A DNA stretch of 64,000 bases from Granulicella sp. L56 (GTDB lineage: Bacteria > Acidobacteriota > Terriglobia > Terriglobales > Acidobacteriaceae). The stretch covers positions 2,487,369-2,551,368 of the forward strand of contig NZ_LMUS01000006.1 of assembly GCF_009765835.1 (NCBI RefSeq), given 5' to 3'. The position numbers and the translations under genes are program-made. Under the pieces are notes generated by a model that saw only the letters and a list, made by a program, of their open reading frames with translations, was not told the origin of the DNA and ran no database searches. Of the stretch, positions 44,498 to 55,276 are shown in pieces (position 1 is the stretch's first letter; each line of letters starts with the position of its first letter).

Positions 44498-47400
44498 TCA
44501 GCTCTCGAAATCTTTGGCTTTTACACCGAAGTCGACGCCGGTCACTTGGGCACCTGGTACGGCCGTGATTATCACTTCGACGGATACAGGTGTTGTTAGG
44601 GTGTAGCCAGGGCCAACTTGAATGCAGACCGAGTACGCCCGCGGCAATAACTGACTGAACTGGTAGTTTCCGTCCCTGTCGGGGAACGCGAAAGGCTCGG
44701 CAGGGTCTAATTGGCCGTTGTTGTTCAAGTCCAGATAAAGGGTAATGTCACCGGAGGCACCGGAATAGGTCGGGTTCCACGTTCCGTTTCCAGCAAGATC
44801 ATTGAAGACATTACCACATATCGTCCCTCCGTTGGAGCCGGGGATGACGACGGGAAAGTCATACAGCCCACCGCCCGCATCGCCTGAAACCAGATATCCG
44901 CCGGTAATATTGAAATGTGGGGCGACCGCAAAGCCAGTAGTCTCATCATATTCGACCATCATTAGATCATCCGAATGTGTCGTAATTGAGGCGCCGACGC
45001 CGGCGGCATTCAAACTGTCCGGCGTGTACATTGTTCCCAGAACGACAAGCGGCAGGGTAGGGTCAGGGCTGTCAGGGTTGTCAACATCATTCGAATCGGT
45101 GCCGGGCTCCAACACCGCAATCGTATTGCCGCCGGCGATCAGGATATTGGGCGAACGGCTGCCCGGAACAAACTGACCAGCTCCAAGCGAGAACCCTACG
45201 CAGTTGGGCACCGATGTGGTGAGGATCCCGCTTCCGGCGCGGTAGGTGACGACGTCAGTCGCGTTGCCCGCTATGCCCATAAAGACAACTGTTTGAACAC
45301 CCGTGAACAAAGGCGCCAACAGCAGGTCGATTTGGGCAGAGTAAGTATTGGTGCCGAAGTCGTTCAGTGAAGTACCCGTGGCATAGAGATTGTCTGGGGT
45401 AAATAACCAGAGCTTCTGGTTGTAAGGACTGCCCGGAGGAAGGTCTGGGGAGTTCGGGTCGTTGGAATTCTCGAAGATGACCAAATCGAGTTCGCCCTCA
45501 TTGGCGACGCTGCCCACTACCAGACGTGTCACGAGCCGATCGATCAAAAAGAACCGACCGGTGTGCCCGAGGGTGGCGGTAGCGTTCTCCCATGCCATTT
45601 CAAACACCGTCTGCGTGTTCTGTTGGGCGGCGTATATCTTTGCCGAAGAACCGCTGGTTGCGGGAATGACAGCAATTTCAGTCCCACAAACGTTTAGTGA
45701 CTGGTGGGATGGCGGCACAACCTCGTTCGTCAATGCGCCCTGGAGAAATACATTTTGTGGGTTGTCGGCGACGATATAGAAGGTGATGGAATCGCTGCTG
45801 GCGGTGTAAGTGTAGTTCACATAGAAGCCATTTGCGTTCCCAAACGTGTTTTCGTCGAACTGGTAAACACCGCCTTCGCTATCTGAGATCGTCTGCAAAC
45901 GTTCACCGGGAGCACCGTCTCCGACCCCGTAAAACGTAGTCGCGTAGGTTGTACCCGGCGTCAATCCGCTGAGCACAACTTTGGCCGTGCCGACGTAACC
46001 GGTGGAGAGTATCGTGTTGAGTTCGCCACTAACGTTGTTTTCCTGGTTCAGGAAATAGTCGATCTCTGATCCAACCACCGTGTGAGGATCGATCGTCACC
46101 AACGAGTAGTTCGATCCTGACCTACCCGCCCCCTCAAACTGGACATCGTTGACCGTCATGGGCCCGGGACCCTCCCAGTTGAGCGCGTGCGTATACGTCT
46201 TGCTGGAAGTGATACCTGAACCCGCGTCACTGATCAATTCGCCGGAACCATAAGTACCGGAAACCACAAGTTGATTCGTCACGGCATATTGATGGAAGGT
46301 GGTGTTCGGATCAACGCTCATGATTGTGAAGATGATCGAGTCATTTGCGGCGGTGAAGGTCCGACTGAAAGTGACGCCTTTACCTGCGCCGAAAAGGTTC
46401 TCGTCGATGACCGTCGAGCCGCCGAGACTATCGGTGATGTACTGCGCGCGTTGAATGCCGTCCTGGAAACCGACGCCATACCAGGTCGTGACATACGTCG
46501 CACCTACCGCCAATCCGGTTAGCGTAAGTTGCTCGCCATTAACCGGAGAGTAGAAAAAGTTGGAAGCGAGAGAGTTCACCTCGCCTGTCAGATCGTTGTC
46601 GAAGCCCGTATAGGTCAACATTGCGGGCGTGGCGAGGGTATCTGAATCGAAACCGTGGAGCGACCAATTTGGTCCACTCTGGCCAGCCGCCGTAAACGTG
46701 ACGTCTTCAACGGTGATTGGAGCCGCAGCGTTGAAGTTAAGTGCGTGGGTGTAGAAGTCGCCCCCGATTCCCGAATCATCATCGTCGGTGAACGTGGCCG
46801 CGGCGCTGTACTCCATATTCACTACTACTTCATTTGTCAGTGCGAACTGATTGAAGCTGTTCTTTGTTGCAGACGAGGGCGAGAACGTGAATGTAATCGA
46901 ATCGCTTGTGGCCACAAAAGTCATGGTGAGTACTGTCCCGTTTCCGACACCCCCGGCGTCCTGATCGAAGATCGAGTTTCCACCATAGCTGTCGCTGACC
47001 ATTTGTTGCCCTTGGCCCGCTGCGTAAAAACCGGCACTGTAAAATGTCGTCTTGTATGTCACGCCCGGCGTTAGTCCCGAGAGCGTAAGCTGCTCCTCCC
47101 AGGTTGGCGATTCCGAGTAGTAGAAGTCTGAGGTCGCTATGTTTAAATTGCCGGTCAGATTGTTCTTAAAATTACAGGAAGTTTGCATCGGCGACTGAGC
47201 GCCCGTCGACGAATCATACGCAACGAGTTGCCAGTTTGAGCCGGACGAGCCGGCCGGAGTGAAGTCCACACCGTTGATCGCGAGTGGCGCCGTACTCGCA
47301 AAATTGAGCGCATGCGTGTACGTCTTGCCCGAGACGATACTGGAATCCACATCGCCGCTCAGGTTGCCGGATACGTAAGGTGCGATGGTGACAAGTTCGT

Positions 47401-50400
47401 TGGTCAGCGCGATCAGGTAAAAGCTGCTGCTGGCAACCTGAGCAAAAAAAGTGAAAACGATCGAGTCGCTGGTCGCGACGAACGTGCGCGAGAACATATA
47501 GCCACTTCGGTTTCCACCGATGTTCGCATCGAACGTTAGCGATCCGCCTATGCTATCGACAACTATCTGACCGAGGGGCAGCCCAAGCGCGTCCGCAACG
47601 GTATAGAAGGTGGTTGAGTAGGTCATGCCAGGAGTCAGGCCGATGAGCGTGAGTTGCTCCGTTCCATTGACGCTGACAGGGCTCTGATAGGCCGTCTCTG
47701 CGATGGTGGCAAAATTTCCAATGAGACCACCAGAAGGGCCGAAGGCCGGAGCCATATCTCCCGTTACGCCACTGCGGGGATCTACGGCTTGAAGAGAGTA
47801 AAAGTCCCCGGTCGGCAGTGCGGCCTGGAACGTCACGCCATTTACATCGATGTCCTCGTTGTTGTTACCGAAATTGAGTGTGTGCGTATAAGTCTTAGCG
47901 GAAATGATGCCCGAATTGAGATCGCCAGCAAAAACTCGCCCTGGCGTGTACGCGCCATTTGGCGAATTGTTGAACATTGCGGCAAGCAGTCCCGTAAATG
48001 GCTGGAACTCGCCGAGACCGATATTGATGAAAACGTCGATGCCTGATTGACCGGAGGTGACGATATCGATGCGCCCGTTCCCGGTGAGATCTTCCAGATA
48101 TACCTCAGGGCGGAGATATGCCGCCGGGCTGCTGACACTATATCGGTCGAATACCGATGTACCGTCGGGTTGGAACCGCTGTACGAACAGCGCCGATGAC
48201 GTGCGGACGACGAGGTTTTCCTGCCCAGTGGCCTGTAGGTCGGCTGACTTGATAGTGGCACTGTACTCATTGTCAGTCCCGTCCGTAAAGCCGATGGTCT
48301 CGATTACTTGCCCGTCTGAGAATGCGACGCCTGTTACGATTCCGTCAGAGCCATTCGCATTTGTCGACACCCCTGGTGGGGGGTTTTGGGCCGTCCATGT
48401 GCCGGGTGGTAAGGTCACCTGAATGTAGGCTCCCGTTGGGACGTTCTCGAATGAATAGCTGCCAACCGGATGACCGTTGCTGCCATCACTGGTGACAGTG
48501 GTTTGGGTCGCATTGCTCGGCTCGATTAGGCGCACGGTCATGCCCGACAAACCTGTTTCGCCGGGGTCGTGGATTCCATTGGAATTGGCATCGTTGTAGA
48601 CGATTCCGCTCGTAACATTAGACGTGGGCGGGGTGACGCCGGTAATGCCGATGTCGAACCCGCTGAACAAACCTCCGTACACTGTTAGATCGTCGCTGAT
48701 GGCGATCATGCCGTCAGCGTTCACCTGCACCGTGCCTATTGCCACAGGCACAGTGTAGTCAGCCGACATCTCCGCGGAGTAAGTGGCAAATGTCGCGGGC
48801 GTGCCAACACCGGCGGCGCTGATAGCGACGATGCGACCGCTCAAGGAAGCAGGGCCCGACGATACCCGCATCTGGCCGCCGGTCACAAGAGCAGCGGTAA
48901 TGTACGACGTTGAACCATTAGTCGCCTGGGTATTCCAGAGCAGTACCTGTTCGTCGCCCTTAACGCGAATCGACGACAATGATGTCTGTGGCGTACCGTC
49001 GGCGGCGATAGCCAGATCGTTGCCGACGTAAGGCACGAGATCGGTCGAGCCGTCATCCTGCGAAAGCAACACGTTGAGATAATACTGCTGGGAGGCGGTG
49101 TCGGCTGTGAGGACTGCGATGTCCTCATGACCATTACCGTCGAAATCGCCGGCGATCATGTCAACAAAGATGCGGCCACCAATGGCGTATGTCGTGATGT
49201 CGTTGGTCGCGTGGTTTAATTCTGCCAACGCGAGTACGCCGTTGGCGTTGAGATAGACAACAGCCAAATCCTGGGACTGAAAGTGATCGCTTCCGGCCTT
49301 ATTGAAACCGACCATTTTGACAGGCGTACCCTGGGTCAGCTTGAAGGTCTGTGCGCCAGGCGAAAATGCGGCGCCGCCATATCCGCCTCCGATTTTGGAT
49401 GGATCGAAGGTCCATAGCGTAACTTGTCCAGTGTTGTCGATCGAGGCGACGGTGGAATAGTCCGGTTGGGAGGGGTTATATGAGAGCGCATACAATGCAT
49501 TGAGCGGCCCTCCGCTACAAGGGAACAGCATGGGACCCTCGTTGGTCGACGGCGTGACTGCGAGTTCCGTGCCCGTGCCACCACCGTCTTCTCCGATAAT
49601 GTACGTTACCGCGAGACTCGGAGCGCCGCCGCCGGACCAAACGCCGATGAACGCATCGAAACGAGAAATGACTTCATCGACAAGAAATGTATTGACGACG
49701 CCTACGGTACCGCTCGGGCTGCTCCCAATATTCCCGAAGTCAATACGCGGCGTGTCATCTACAGTTTGCGTCGCAAGTACCGCGAGCCACACCGAGTAGC
49801 TGTTGGTCGCCGGGTTCCAATGGGAGGCGAGACCGTTCTGCGCGTAAGGCCCGCTGTTGTTCGTACCGTTTTGCAGGAGGAGCGTCGTGGCGGCGTCGGC
49901 TGTAAACAACGTTGACGTTGCCGTAGTAAACGTACCACCAGATGGCAGATTAACGCTGACGTTGTACGTCCCACGCTCGTAGGTAGTCGCCTGCCACGTA
50001 CCGGTTGCATCTGTCGTCGCTGCAGTGGTTGCTCCGCTCGGTGCCACTACACTGACAGCTACATTCGGCAAACCTTTTTCGCCAGGATCGCGCACGCCGT
50101 CGTTGTCCGTGTCAGCGTAGACGATTCCGCTGAGCGTGACCGGGGAGGCAATCATGAAGTTGTAGTAGGTCAGCGTTGCCTGCTCGATGCCGTCATTGGT
50201 AAAAGTGATGCCAGCCGCAGGAACACTCGGCGACGAGGTGACCTTCCAACCGGCTGGTGGAATGACCTTCACCCAGGTGGTGTAGGTTGTGGTCGGCGCG
50301 TCGGTGGCGGCCCATTCGTGGACGAAGAGGAAGTTTCCGTCCGGACCAGTGACGACAAAGTCCTCTCCGGGATCGAGCACATTGTTGTTGTTGTCGTCGA

Positions 50401-53400
50401 GGTAGACTGTGGCGCCCGCCAGGCCCGTGTCCATCGAGTTGAGTTGACCGTTGTCCAACAGGTCGCTGTAGACCCGCCCGGCGATCGCGGCGAGCACTTT
50501 GAACTGATAGATCATCCGCAACAACTGGTTATTGCCGACAAAGGTGTTGTACTGAACGAGCTCACCGAAGTTTGACACTTCCTGTCCAGACGCAGGAGCC
50601 GCAGCGAACACAGTGCGCGCCGGGGGCATCAAGAACCGGTACGGCTGGTTCACATCCACATGCGGCCAGACGACGCCACTGCTGTTCGTGCCATAGATTG
50701 TCGGCACGTCTTGATCAACATACGCACTACCCTGCCCTGCACTGGCTTCGTTGAGCGGTGCACCTGCGGCAACATTGGAGAAAGTGAATGTCTCACCGCT
50801 GACCGTGAGGATGTAATAAGGCATGGTGTTCTGAACACCCACTGGCGATGACAGCCCGCTGAACATGAACATATCGCCAGCGTTGATGTCGGTGGCGTCG
50901 GTGACCGACACAACTCCCGCAGCGATCGAAGTGACATCGGCCAACTTTACAGGCGTTACCTGAAGCAGAAGGTCTTCAAGCTCGGTCGATGAAACTGTGG
51001 TTCCACCGGTGTAAGACACCTGAATCTGCGCCGCGGCTACTGGTGTCACCTGGCTGGTGGTGTAATCGGATTTTGACGCAGCGTGTCCCGCGTCCTTGAT
51101 CACCGCGTAGACATTCAGCGGCTTGGCTGGCTCTAGATCGCCGATGTCCCATGCCGCCGTGACAGCTATCCACCCATCACCGTCTGGAACGGAGACTGTC
51201 AGGTCACTGCCGCTGATCGTTGAGATGTAGGTCCCGTTGTAACCGGAGGTGTTGTAGTCGTAGTACAAGCTGACGTCTGTTGTATCCGGATCGAGTCCGC
51301 GCCACTGGAAGCTGATGGTGGCGTTGTCTGCCGTCACGGGGTCACTCCCCGGCGTGCTGGCAGTCGTCGCGGGCTGCGTGACTGTGACGTCCTGAAGCTC
51401 CGGAGCGGCTGCGGAAAAAGAGCCCGTCCAACTTGTAGTCGGATCAATCTGTACATTGTCGGACGTAAGCACAACGTTGAGCGAGGCGCTCGGCAGTTGT
51501 ATGTACAGATCGGGATCATCATACGACGCATCGGGCGCTGTGAACGACGCCGTCGGGGCAACGTGGATCAGAACGTTCCCGGGACTGGACTGTGGCGCGA
51601 GCACCATGTAGGACACCCCGCCTGCAGAATCATCCACCCAGCCGTTGGTGTCCGGTGTCGTTCCAGGACCATAGACCTGCACCGCATTGTTACTGCCGGA
51701 CGCGATGAAGATGGTGTCGTTGGCGCTGTCGGGCTGTTGCCAAACGACGTTCATCAACCCGTAGGAATCGCCACCATCGCTGTCCGGCGTGTAAGCGAGG
51801 TTGTACTTGTTAGCTTTGGGGCCGGTGCCACTGGGGATATCGGCCGCGAGGCCATTGATGGTGCTTGTGCCAATCAGGTCCCATTTGTCTGCAACCAGAT
51901 CCCGCTCAACCCCATACTTCCAATGCCCAAGGAACACAAACCAAGCGGCCAGGAATTTTTTGCCCCCTGAGCTGTGATCAACGAAATACATCGCATCTGC
52001 TTCGGCGACGCTGGTCCCACCGATGATCGGGATGTTTGGGGGAACCTCCAACTTGCAGGAGAACAGCCCGTAATCGAGAGTGCTAGAGAAGTATAGGATT
52101 GCCGATGCCTCGATCGCGTCGTAGAAGAACTTGCCTTGCAAATTAACGCTATAAACGCTGGTGCCCCAGTTAAAGTCGAGCGTGCCCGTGATCTGCCCTA
52201 GAGTTCCACCGGCGAGCAGCACGGTCCCGGTCACGCTGATGTCTTTGTACTTGTATTGCCCGCTTACAAGCACCTGGACCATGGAGTACTCTTTGCCTCC
52301 GACGGTTATCTTGTCGCCGAAAACAGCGCCAAAAAGGAGATCTGCGGAAATGGAGCCGGGAATACCGTCGACGTCGAATGCAACGTCCGTCAGGAATCCG
52401 TCGACGGGAGGGACAGGCAGGCCTGGATTCATATTTCGAAGCGACGCGCCGATATCGTCGATCTTCAATTTGCCGTCATCCACTTCAAAAGTTACCTGGA
52501 CGCCAACGGTTAGTCCTGCCGAACTGCCCGAGAGAAGTTGTACCTGGCCCCCGGCCTGGATCGTGTAATCGGCGTTGCCATTGGCGTCGGTCGTCTTGCT
52601 GAACCCGAGGACGAAGTTTTTAAGTTGGAACAGCTGGGCGGCACTGAAAGACGGAACGGTGATGCGCCACCCATCGATCTGCCAGGTCCCAGTGGTAATG
52701 TCGACCTCAAGCCCCCCGGATGCGCCGTCGTTGCCAAACTGAATGGACGCGTTGCGGAGATCGGGCAATGCCACGCCACCGGAGAGAAGAATTTGTTCGT
52801 CTGTGTTTGTCGCTTGAATAGCCGACTGGTAGATGAATTTGAGGCTTTGGGCGGTAACGTTCAACATGCCCAAGATCTTGAATGGTCCGTTGACGTCTAA
52901 CTCGTACCGCCCCGGCAGAAATTTGGCACCATTTTCAGAAAGCTCGACGCCCGTGGAAGCCGCGAGGGTGATAGCGTCAACCGTCGATTGCCAGTTGCCG
53001 TTGGCGTCAGGGGTGGAGTCACCAATCGCAACCGTAAGCGCACCACCGATGAGAAGCGACCAGTCGTCGGTTTGACTAGGATCGCGATTGTAATCGACGC
53101 TGATGTTTGCACCCATGATGTTGATGCGCTCAGAAAAACTAAGCTGGTCGCTGGGCGAGCTGGGGGCAGGCGGTTTGATTTGATCCGCCACGAACGAAAC
53201 AGCGAACTCTTCAACGAAGCGTGTACCGTCTGGATTAACGAGGAGCGTCAATCCATTTGTCGCACCATGCCCGAAGTTGGCGGTACCAGTCCAGTTCCAA
53301 CTGGGAACCGTAACATTAATCGATCCATTGAACGCCCATGTGTCGACACCGCCATCCGAGCTGATCATCGCTCCTGAGATTCCCGAGAGGCTGACACCGA

Positions 53401-55276
53401 GTTTTTCCTGGGCCTTCGCCGTGTCGGTCGCGCTGCTCCAAACGCTTAGCGATCCGGAGATATTGAACGCGCCCGCTGCTATGGTGAAGACGCCAGCTTT
53501 CGATTGGAGGACAAGCCCGTCTGAAGTATCTGAATTTCCTTTCGCCGAGAGCGTTCCGGAGACGCTCGTTCCCTGTTCTTGCAGATAGCTCATCGACAGC
53601 GAACCGGAGATTCCGATCGTATAATCCGTTGGCTGGGAAAAGTTTCCTTTCTGGTAACCACCATTAAATGAGGCAGTTATCGTTACATCACCCCCCACAT
53701 CAAATCCGTATAACTTCCCGAGTGGTAATGTAACGCGGCCGCCAGGTCCAAGTGTGAGAGTGGAAGGTGGGGTATAGACGCCACCGCGCTGTGCAGCGAA
53801 GAAGAACCCCGTTCCTGTCGTTACTGTGGAATCCGAATAGAGACCGGTAACGTAATAAGTCAGAGTCTGATCGAAGTTCCCCCCTGTCACGTTGAGATCT
53901 CTGAACACAATGGCATCCCCAGGGTTCAGGAAATGCAGTTGTTTGGTCACGACGACCGTTCCCTGCTGGCCATTGGTTGTCTGCTGCTCGAATCGCAGGA
54001 TCGAGATTTCTTTGACCAGCGCTGCTGCCGATGCGTCCACGTCCGTGTATCCGATCGCTCCCGTGTACCCATCGATCAACTGGAATGTTGTGTCCGAGGT
54101 TGCCAAAACGTTATCGACTAGGTAGGACGGTCCTACGTCGAGCAGCTGGGCGCTGCCATCTGCGGCGGGTGGAATGATCAGATTGACGAAGTGAACATAA
54201 TCGCCGTCAGCCAAAGGTATTTGTTGATTCTGGTTGACGATGGTCAGCGTTCCCTGGGAGATGCCGTTTGTGGTGATGAGCCCGACCGACGGTGTACAGC
54301 CGAGCGACGCCGTAAGTACAGCCTCATTGTTGCCGTCATTGTTGGCGTTGATGAAAACGTAGTACCCCAGATAGTTGATCTGCAGATACTGGGCGTCGTT
54401 CGCGCTCTGATAACCCAATCCTGCGCTGACGTTGCCTCCCTTGTATTCGACTGTCTGGAGACCCGAGAATTGCAGGAGCGGGACGGGGACCGCGTCGGTA
54501 GTTTGCGTGAACAAGATGCGTGCCGGTGTAAAGCCAAGATAAACGCTCTGCGTCGAGAGCTGGTTGGGCGTCGACAATTGCATCTGCTGCCCATTTGGGA
54601 TCAGCGCACCCCAGTTCTCGCTGTCGCTCGGGCTGGCAACGCTTGTCACCGTCCCACCCCCGGCTGAGGCTTTTGAGACGTCGGAATTATCGAGCGCTGC
54701 GATCGTGAACTCCGTAGGCGACTTCACGGCGGCGACCATGTAACCGGTGCCATTGTTTACGCCTCCGCTCGGGTTCACCAAACTTCCAAATTGCAGGTCC
54801 TGCCCGGAAGTGAACGCATTGGGCGCGGTCGTCGTGACCATTCCGTTGGCGAAGCTCTGAATGGTAAAGAGCTGCCCCGCATTGACGAGCGAATCGGTGT
54901 AAAAACCACCATCAAGTGGCTGAATCGTCATCCCACCGGAAACCTCGGCGGGCGTCGTTCCCACGGCGAGCTGGTTTACGACGGTGTATAGGCCAAGCGT
55001 CCATCCGACGAAATTGGTGAAGTCGATCCCGTTGTTGTTGGTGTTCAGCGTTATCGAGCCGTAGACCAGCAGCATTGGCGTGAACGTGGGTCCAACCAGC
55101 CCGATGAGCACATAAGTGGGCGAAGTCGAGGACCCAAACGAATAGGTCGCTGCTAACTGCTTCCATTGCTGTCCACCGTAAAAGCGCAATCCGTTCATGT
55201 CGACCGTGGAGCTCGGGTCGAGTGTTTCGGGGAGTTGAACCTGGAAGGTCGTGATATCGAAAAGTGAGTTGGCCAT
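44498..55276 (-). CDS. Giant modular protein with SdrD_B-like, FG-GAP-like and tandem repeat domains
   Basis: A single open frame of 3,592 residues starting MANSLFDITTFQVQLPETL, with GAGG upstream. There is no Sec or Tat signal and no C-terminal membrane anchor or LPXTG. Residues 1-480 are beta-rich. Residues 480-1,150 hold many glycine-rich strands of the form GSLSVS. A fibronectin-like part lies near 1,300-1,480. SdrD_B-like calcium domains occur near 1,595 (RVYSDLLDNGQLNSMDTGL), 1,712 (DNDGVRDPGEKGLP), 2,218 (NSNGIHDPGETGLSG) and 3,484 to the end. FG-GAP-like stretches lie near 2,040 (AGDFDGNGHEDIAVL) and 2,392 (LTGNGRIDIV). Four tandem repeats cover about 2,450-3,195. The make-up suggests a surface or secreted adhesin-like or carbohydrate-contacting protein; export is unexplained. 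The absence of frameshifts over 10.8 kb shows that it is under selection. Confidence 0.85.
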   Translation of the reverse strand: MANSLFDITTFQVQLPETLDPSSTVDMNGLRFYGGQQWKQLAATYSFGSSTSPTYVLIGLVGPTFTPMLLVYGSITLNTNNNGIDFTNFVGWTLGLYTVVNQLAVGTTPAEVSGGMTIQPLDGGFYTDSLVNAGQLFTIQSFANGMVTTTAPNAFTSGQDLQFGSLVNPSGGVNNGTGYMVAAVKSPTEFTIAALDNSDVSKASAGGGTVTSVASPSDSENWGALIPNGQQMQLSTPNQLSTQSVYLGFTPARILFTQTTDAVPVPLLQFSGLQTVEYKGGNVSAGLGYQSANDAQYLQINYLGYYVFINANNDGNNEAVLTASLGCTPSVGLITTNGISQGTLTIVNQNQQIPLADGDYVHFVNLIIPPAADGSAQLLDVGPSYLVDNVLATSDTTFQLIDGYTGAIGYTDVDASAAALVKEISILRFEQQTTNGQQGTVVVTKQLHFLNPGDAIVFRDLNVTGGNFDQTLTYYVTGLYSDSTVTTGTGFFFAAQRGGVYTPPSTLTLGPGGRVTLPLGKLYGFDVGGDVTITASFNGGYQKGNFSQPTDYTIGISGSLSMSYLQEQGTSVSGTLSAKGNSDTSDGLVLQSKAGVFTIAAGAFNISGSLSVWSSATDTAKAQEKLGVSLSGISGAMISSDGGVDTWAFNGSINVTVPSWNWTGTANFGHGATNGLTLLVNPDGTRFVEEFAVSFVADQIKPPAPSSPSDQLSFSERINIMGANISVDYNRDPSQTDDWSLLIGGALTVAIGDSTPDANGNWQSTVDAITLAASTGVELSENGAKFLPGRYELDVNGPFKILGMLNVTAQSLKFIYQSAIQATNTDEQILLSGGVALPDLRNASIQFGNDGASGGLEVDITTGTWQIDGWRITVPSFSAAQLFQLKNFVLGFSKTTDANGNADYTIQAGGQVQLLSGSSAGLTVGVQVTFEVDDGKLKIDDIGASLRNMNPGLPVPPVDGFLTDVAFDVDGIPGSISADLLFGAVFGDKITVGGKEYSMVQVLVSGQYKYKDISVTGTVLLAGGTLGQITGTLDFNWGTSVYSVNLQGKFFYDAIEASAILYFSSTLDYGLFSCKLEVPPNIPIIGGTSVAEADAMYFVDHSSGGKKFLAAWFVFLGHWKYGVERDLVADKWDLIGTSTINGLAADIPSGTGPKANKYNLAYTPDSDGGDSYGLMNVVWQQPDSANDTIFIASGSNNAVQVYGPGTTPDTNGWVDDSAGGVSYMVLAPQSSPGNVLIHVAPTASFTAPDASYDDPDLYIQLPSASLNVVLTSDNVQIDPTTSWTGSFSAAAPELQDVTVTQPATTASTPGSDPVTADNATISFQWRGLDPDTTDVSLYYDYNTSGYNGTYISTISGSDLTVSVPDGDGWIAVTAAWDIGDLEPAKPLNVYAVIKDAGHAASKSDYTTSQVTPVAAAQIQVSYTGGTTVSSTELEDLLLQVTPVKLADVTSIAAGVVSVTDATDINAGDMFMFSGLSSPVGVQNTMPYYILTVSGETFTFSNVAAGAPLNEASAGQGSAYVDQDVPTIYGTNSSGVVWPHVDVNQPYRFLMPPARTVFAAAPASGQEVSNFGELVQYNTFVGNNQLLRMIYQFKVLAAIAGRVYSDLLDNGQLNSMDTGLAGATVYLDDNNNNVLDPGEDFVVTGPDGNFLFVHEWAATDAPTTTYTTWVKVIPPAGWKVTSSPSVPAAGITFTNDGIEQATLTYYNFMIASPVTLSGIVYADTDNDGVRDPGEKGLPNVAVSVVAPSGATTAATTDATGTWQATTYERGTYNVSVNLPSGGTFTTATSTLFTADAATTLLLQNGTNNSGPYAQNGLASHWNPATNSYSVWLAVLATQTVDDTPRIDFGNIGSSPSGTVGVVNTFLVDEVISRFDAFIGVWSGGGAPSLAVTYIIGEDGGGTGTELAVTPSTNEGPMLFPCSGGPLNALYALSYNPSQPDYSTVASIDNTGQVTLWTFDPSKIGGGYGGAAFSPGAQTFKLTQGTPVKMVGFNKAGSDHFQSQDLAVVYLNANGVLALAELNHATNDITTYAIGGRIFVDMIAGDFDGNGHEDIAVLTADTASQQYYLNVLLSQDDGSTDLVPYVGNDLAIAADGTPQTSLSSIRVKGDEQVLLWNTQATNGSTSYITAALVTGGQMRVSSGPASLSGRIVAISAAGVGTPATFATYSAEMSADYTVPVAIGTVQVNADGMIAISDDLTVYGGLFSGFDIGITGVTPPTSNVTSGIVYNDANSNGIHDPGETGLSGMTVRLIEPSNATQTTVTSDGSNGHPVGSYSFENVPTGAYIQVTLPPGTWTAQNPPPGVSTNANGSDGIVTGVAFSDGQVIETIGFTDGTDNEYSATIKSADLQATGQENLVVRTSSALFVQRFQPDGTSVFDRYSVSSPAAYLRPEVYLEDLTGNGRIDIVTSGQSGIDVFINIGLGEFQPFTGLLAAMFNNSPNGAYTPGRVFAGDLNSGIISAKTYTHTLNFGNNNEDIDVNGVTFQAALPTGDFYSLQAVDPRSGVTGDMAPAFGPSGGLIGNFATIAETAYQSPVSVNGTEQLTLIGLTPGMTYSTTFYTVADALGLPLGQIVVDSIGGSLTFDANIGGNRSGYMFSRTFVATSDSIVFTFFAQVASSSFYLIALTNELVTIAPYVSGNLSGDVDSSIVSGKTYTHALNFASTAPLAINGVDFTPAGSSGSNWQLVAYDSSTGAQSPMQTSCNFKNNLTGNLNIATSDFYYSESPTWEEQLTLSGLTPGVTYKTTFYSAGFYAAGQGQQMVSDSYGGNSIFDQDAGGVGNGTVLTMTFVATSDSITFTFSPSSATKNSFNQFALTNEVVVNMEYSAAATFTDDDDSGIGGDFYTHALNFNAAAPITVEDVTFTAAGQSGPNWSLHGFDSDTLATPAMLTYTGFDNDLTGEVNSLASNFFYSPVNGEQLTLTGLAVGATYVTTWYGVGFQDGIQRAQYITDSLGGSTVIDENLFGAGKGVTFSRTFTAANDSIIFTIMSVDPNTTFHQYAVTNQLVVSGTYGSGELISDAGSGITSSKTYTHALNWEGPGPMTVNDVQFEGAGRSGSNYSLVTIDPHTVVGSEIDYFLNQENNVSGELNTILSTGYVGTAKVVLSGLTPGTTYATTFYGVGDGAPGERLQTISDSEGGVYQFDENTFGNANGFYVNYTYTASSDSITFYIVADNPQNVFLQGALTNEVVPPSHQSLNVCGTEIAVIPATSGSSAKIYAAQQNTQTVFEMAWENATATLGHTGRFFLIDRLVTRLVVGSVANEGELDLVIFENSNDPNSPDLPPGSPYNQKLWLFTPDNLYATGTSLNDFGTNTYSAQIDLLLAPLFTGVQTVVFMGIAGNATDVVTYRAGSGILTTSVPNCVGFSLGAGQFVPGSRSPNILIAGGNTIAVLEPGTDSNDVDNPDSPDPTLPLVVLGTMYTPDSLNAAGVGASITTHSDDLMMVEYDETTGFAVAPHFNITGGYLVSGDAGGGLYDFPVVIPGSNGGTICGNVFNDLAGNGTWNPTYSGASGDITLYLDLNNNGQLDPAEPFAFPDRDGNYQFSQLLPRAYSVCIQVGPGYTLTTPVSVEVIITAVPGAQVTGVDFGVKAKDFES
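45700..47950 (-). repeat. Four tandem ~187-residue repeats inside the giant gene
   Basis: The signature KTYTHALNF recurs at about 47,890, 47,320, 46,750 and 46,190, a period of about 565 bases. Each unit has the same order: KTYTHALNF, V(N/E)(G/D)V.F, a gap, EQLTLSGLTPG.TY.TTFYGVG, a DS.GGS segment, and a strand SDSITFTF ending LTNE(V/L). Copies differ at many positions, so this is an old duplication. Confidence 0.8.

Noticed and set aside
45700..47950. CRISPR or DNA-level tandem array
   Set aside because: The repeats are about 565 bases, in frame and diverged; they are protein domain duplications.
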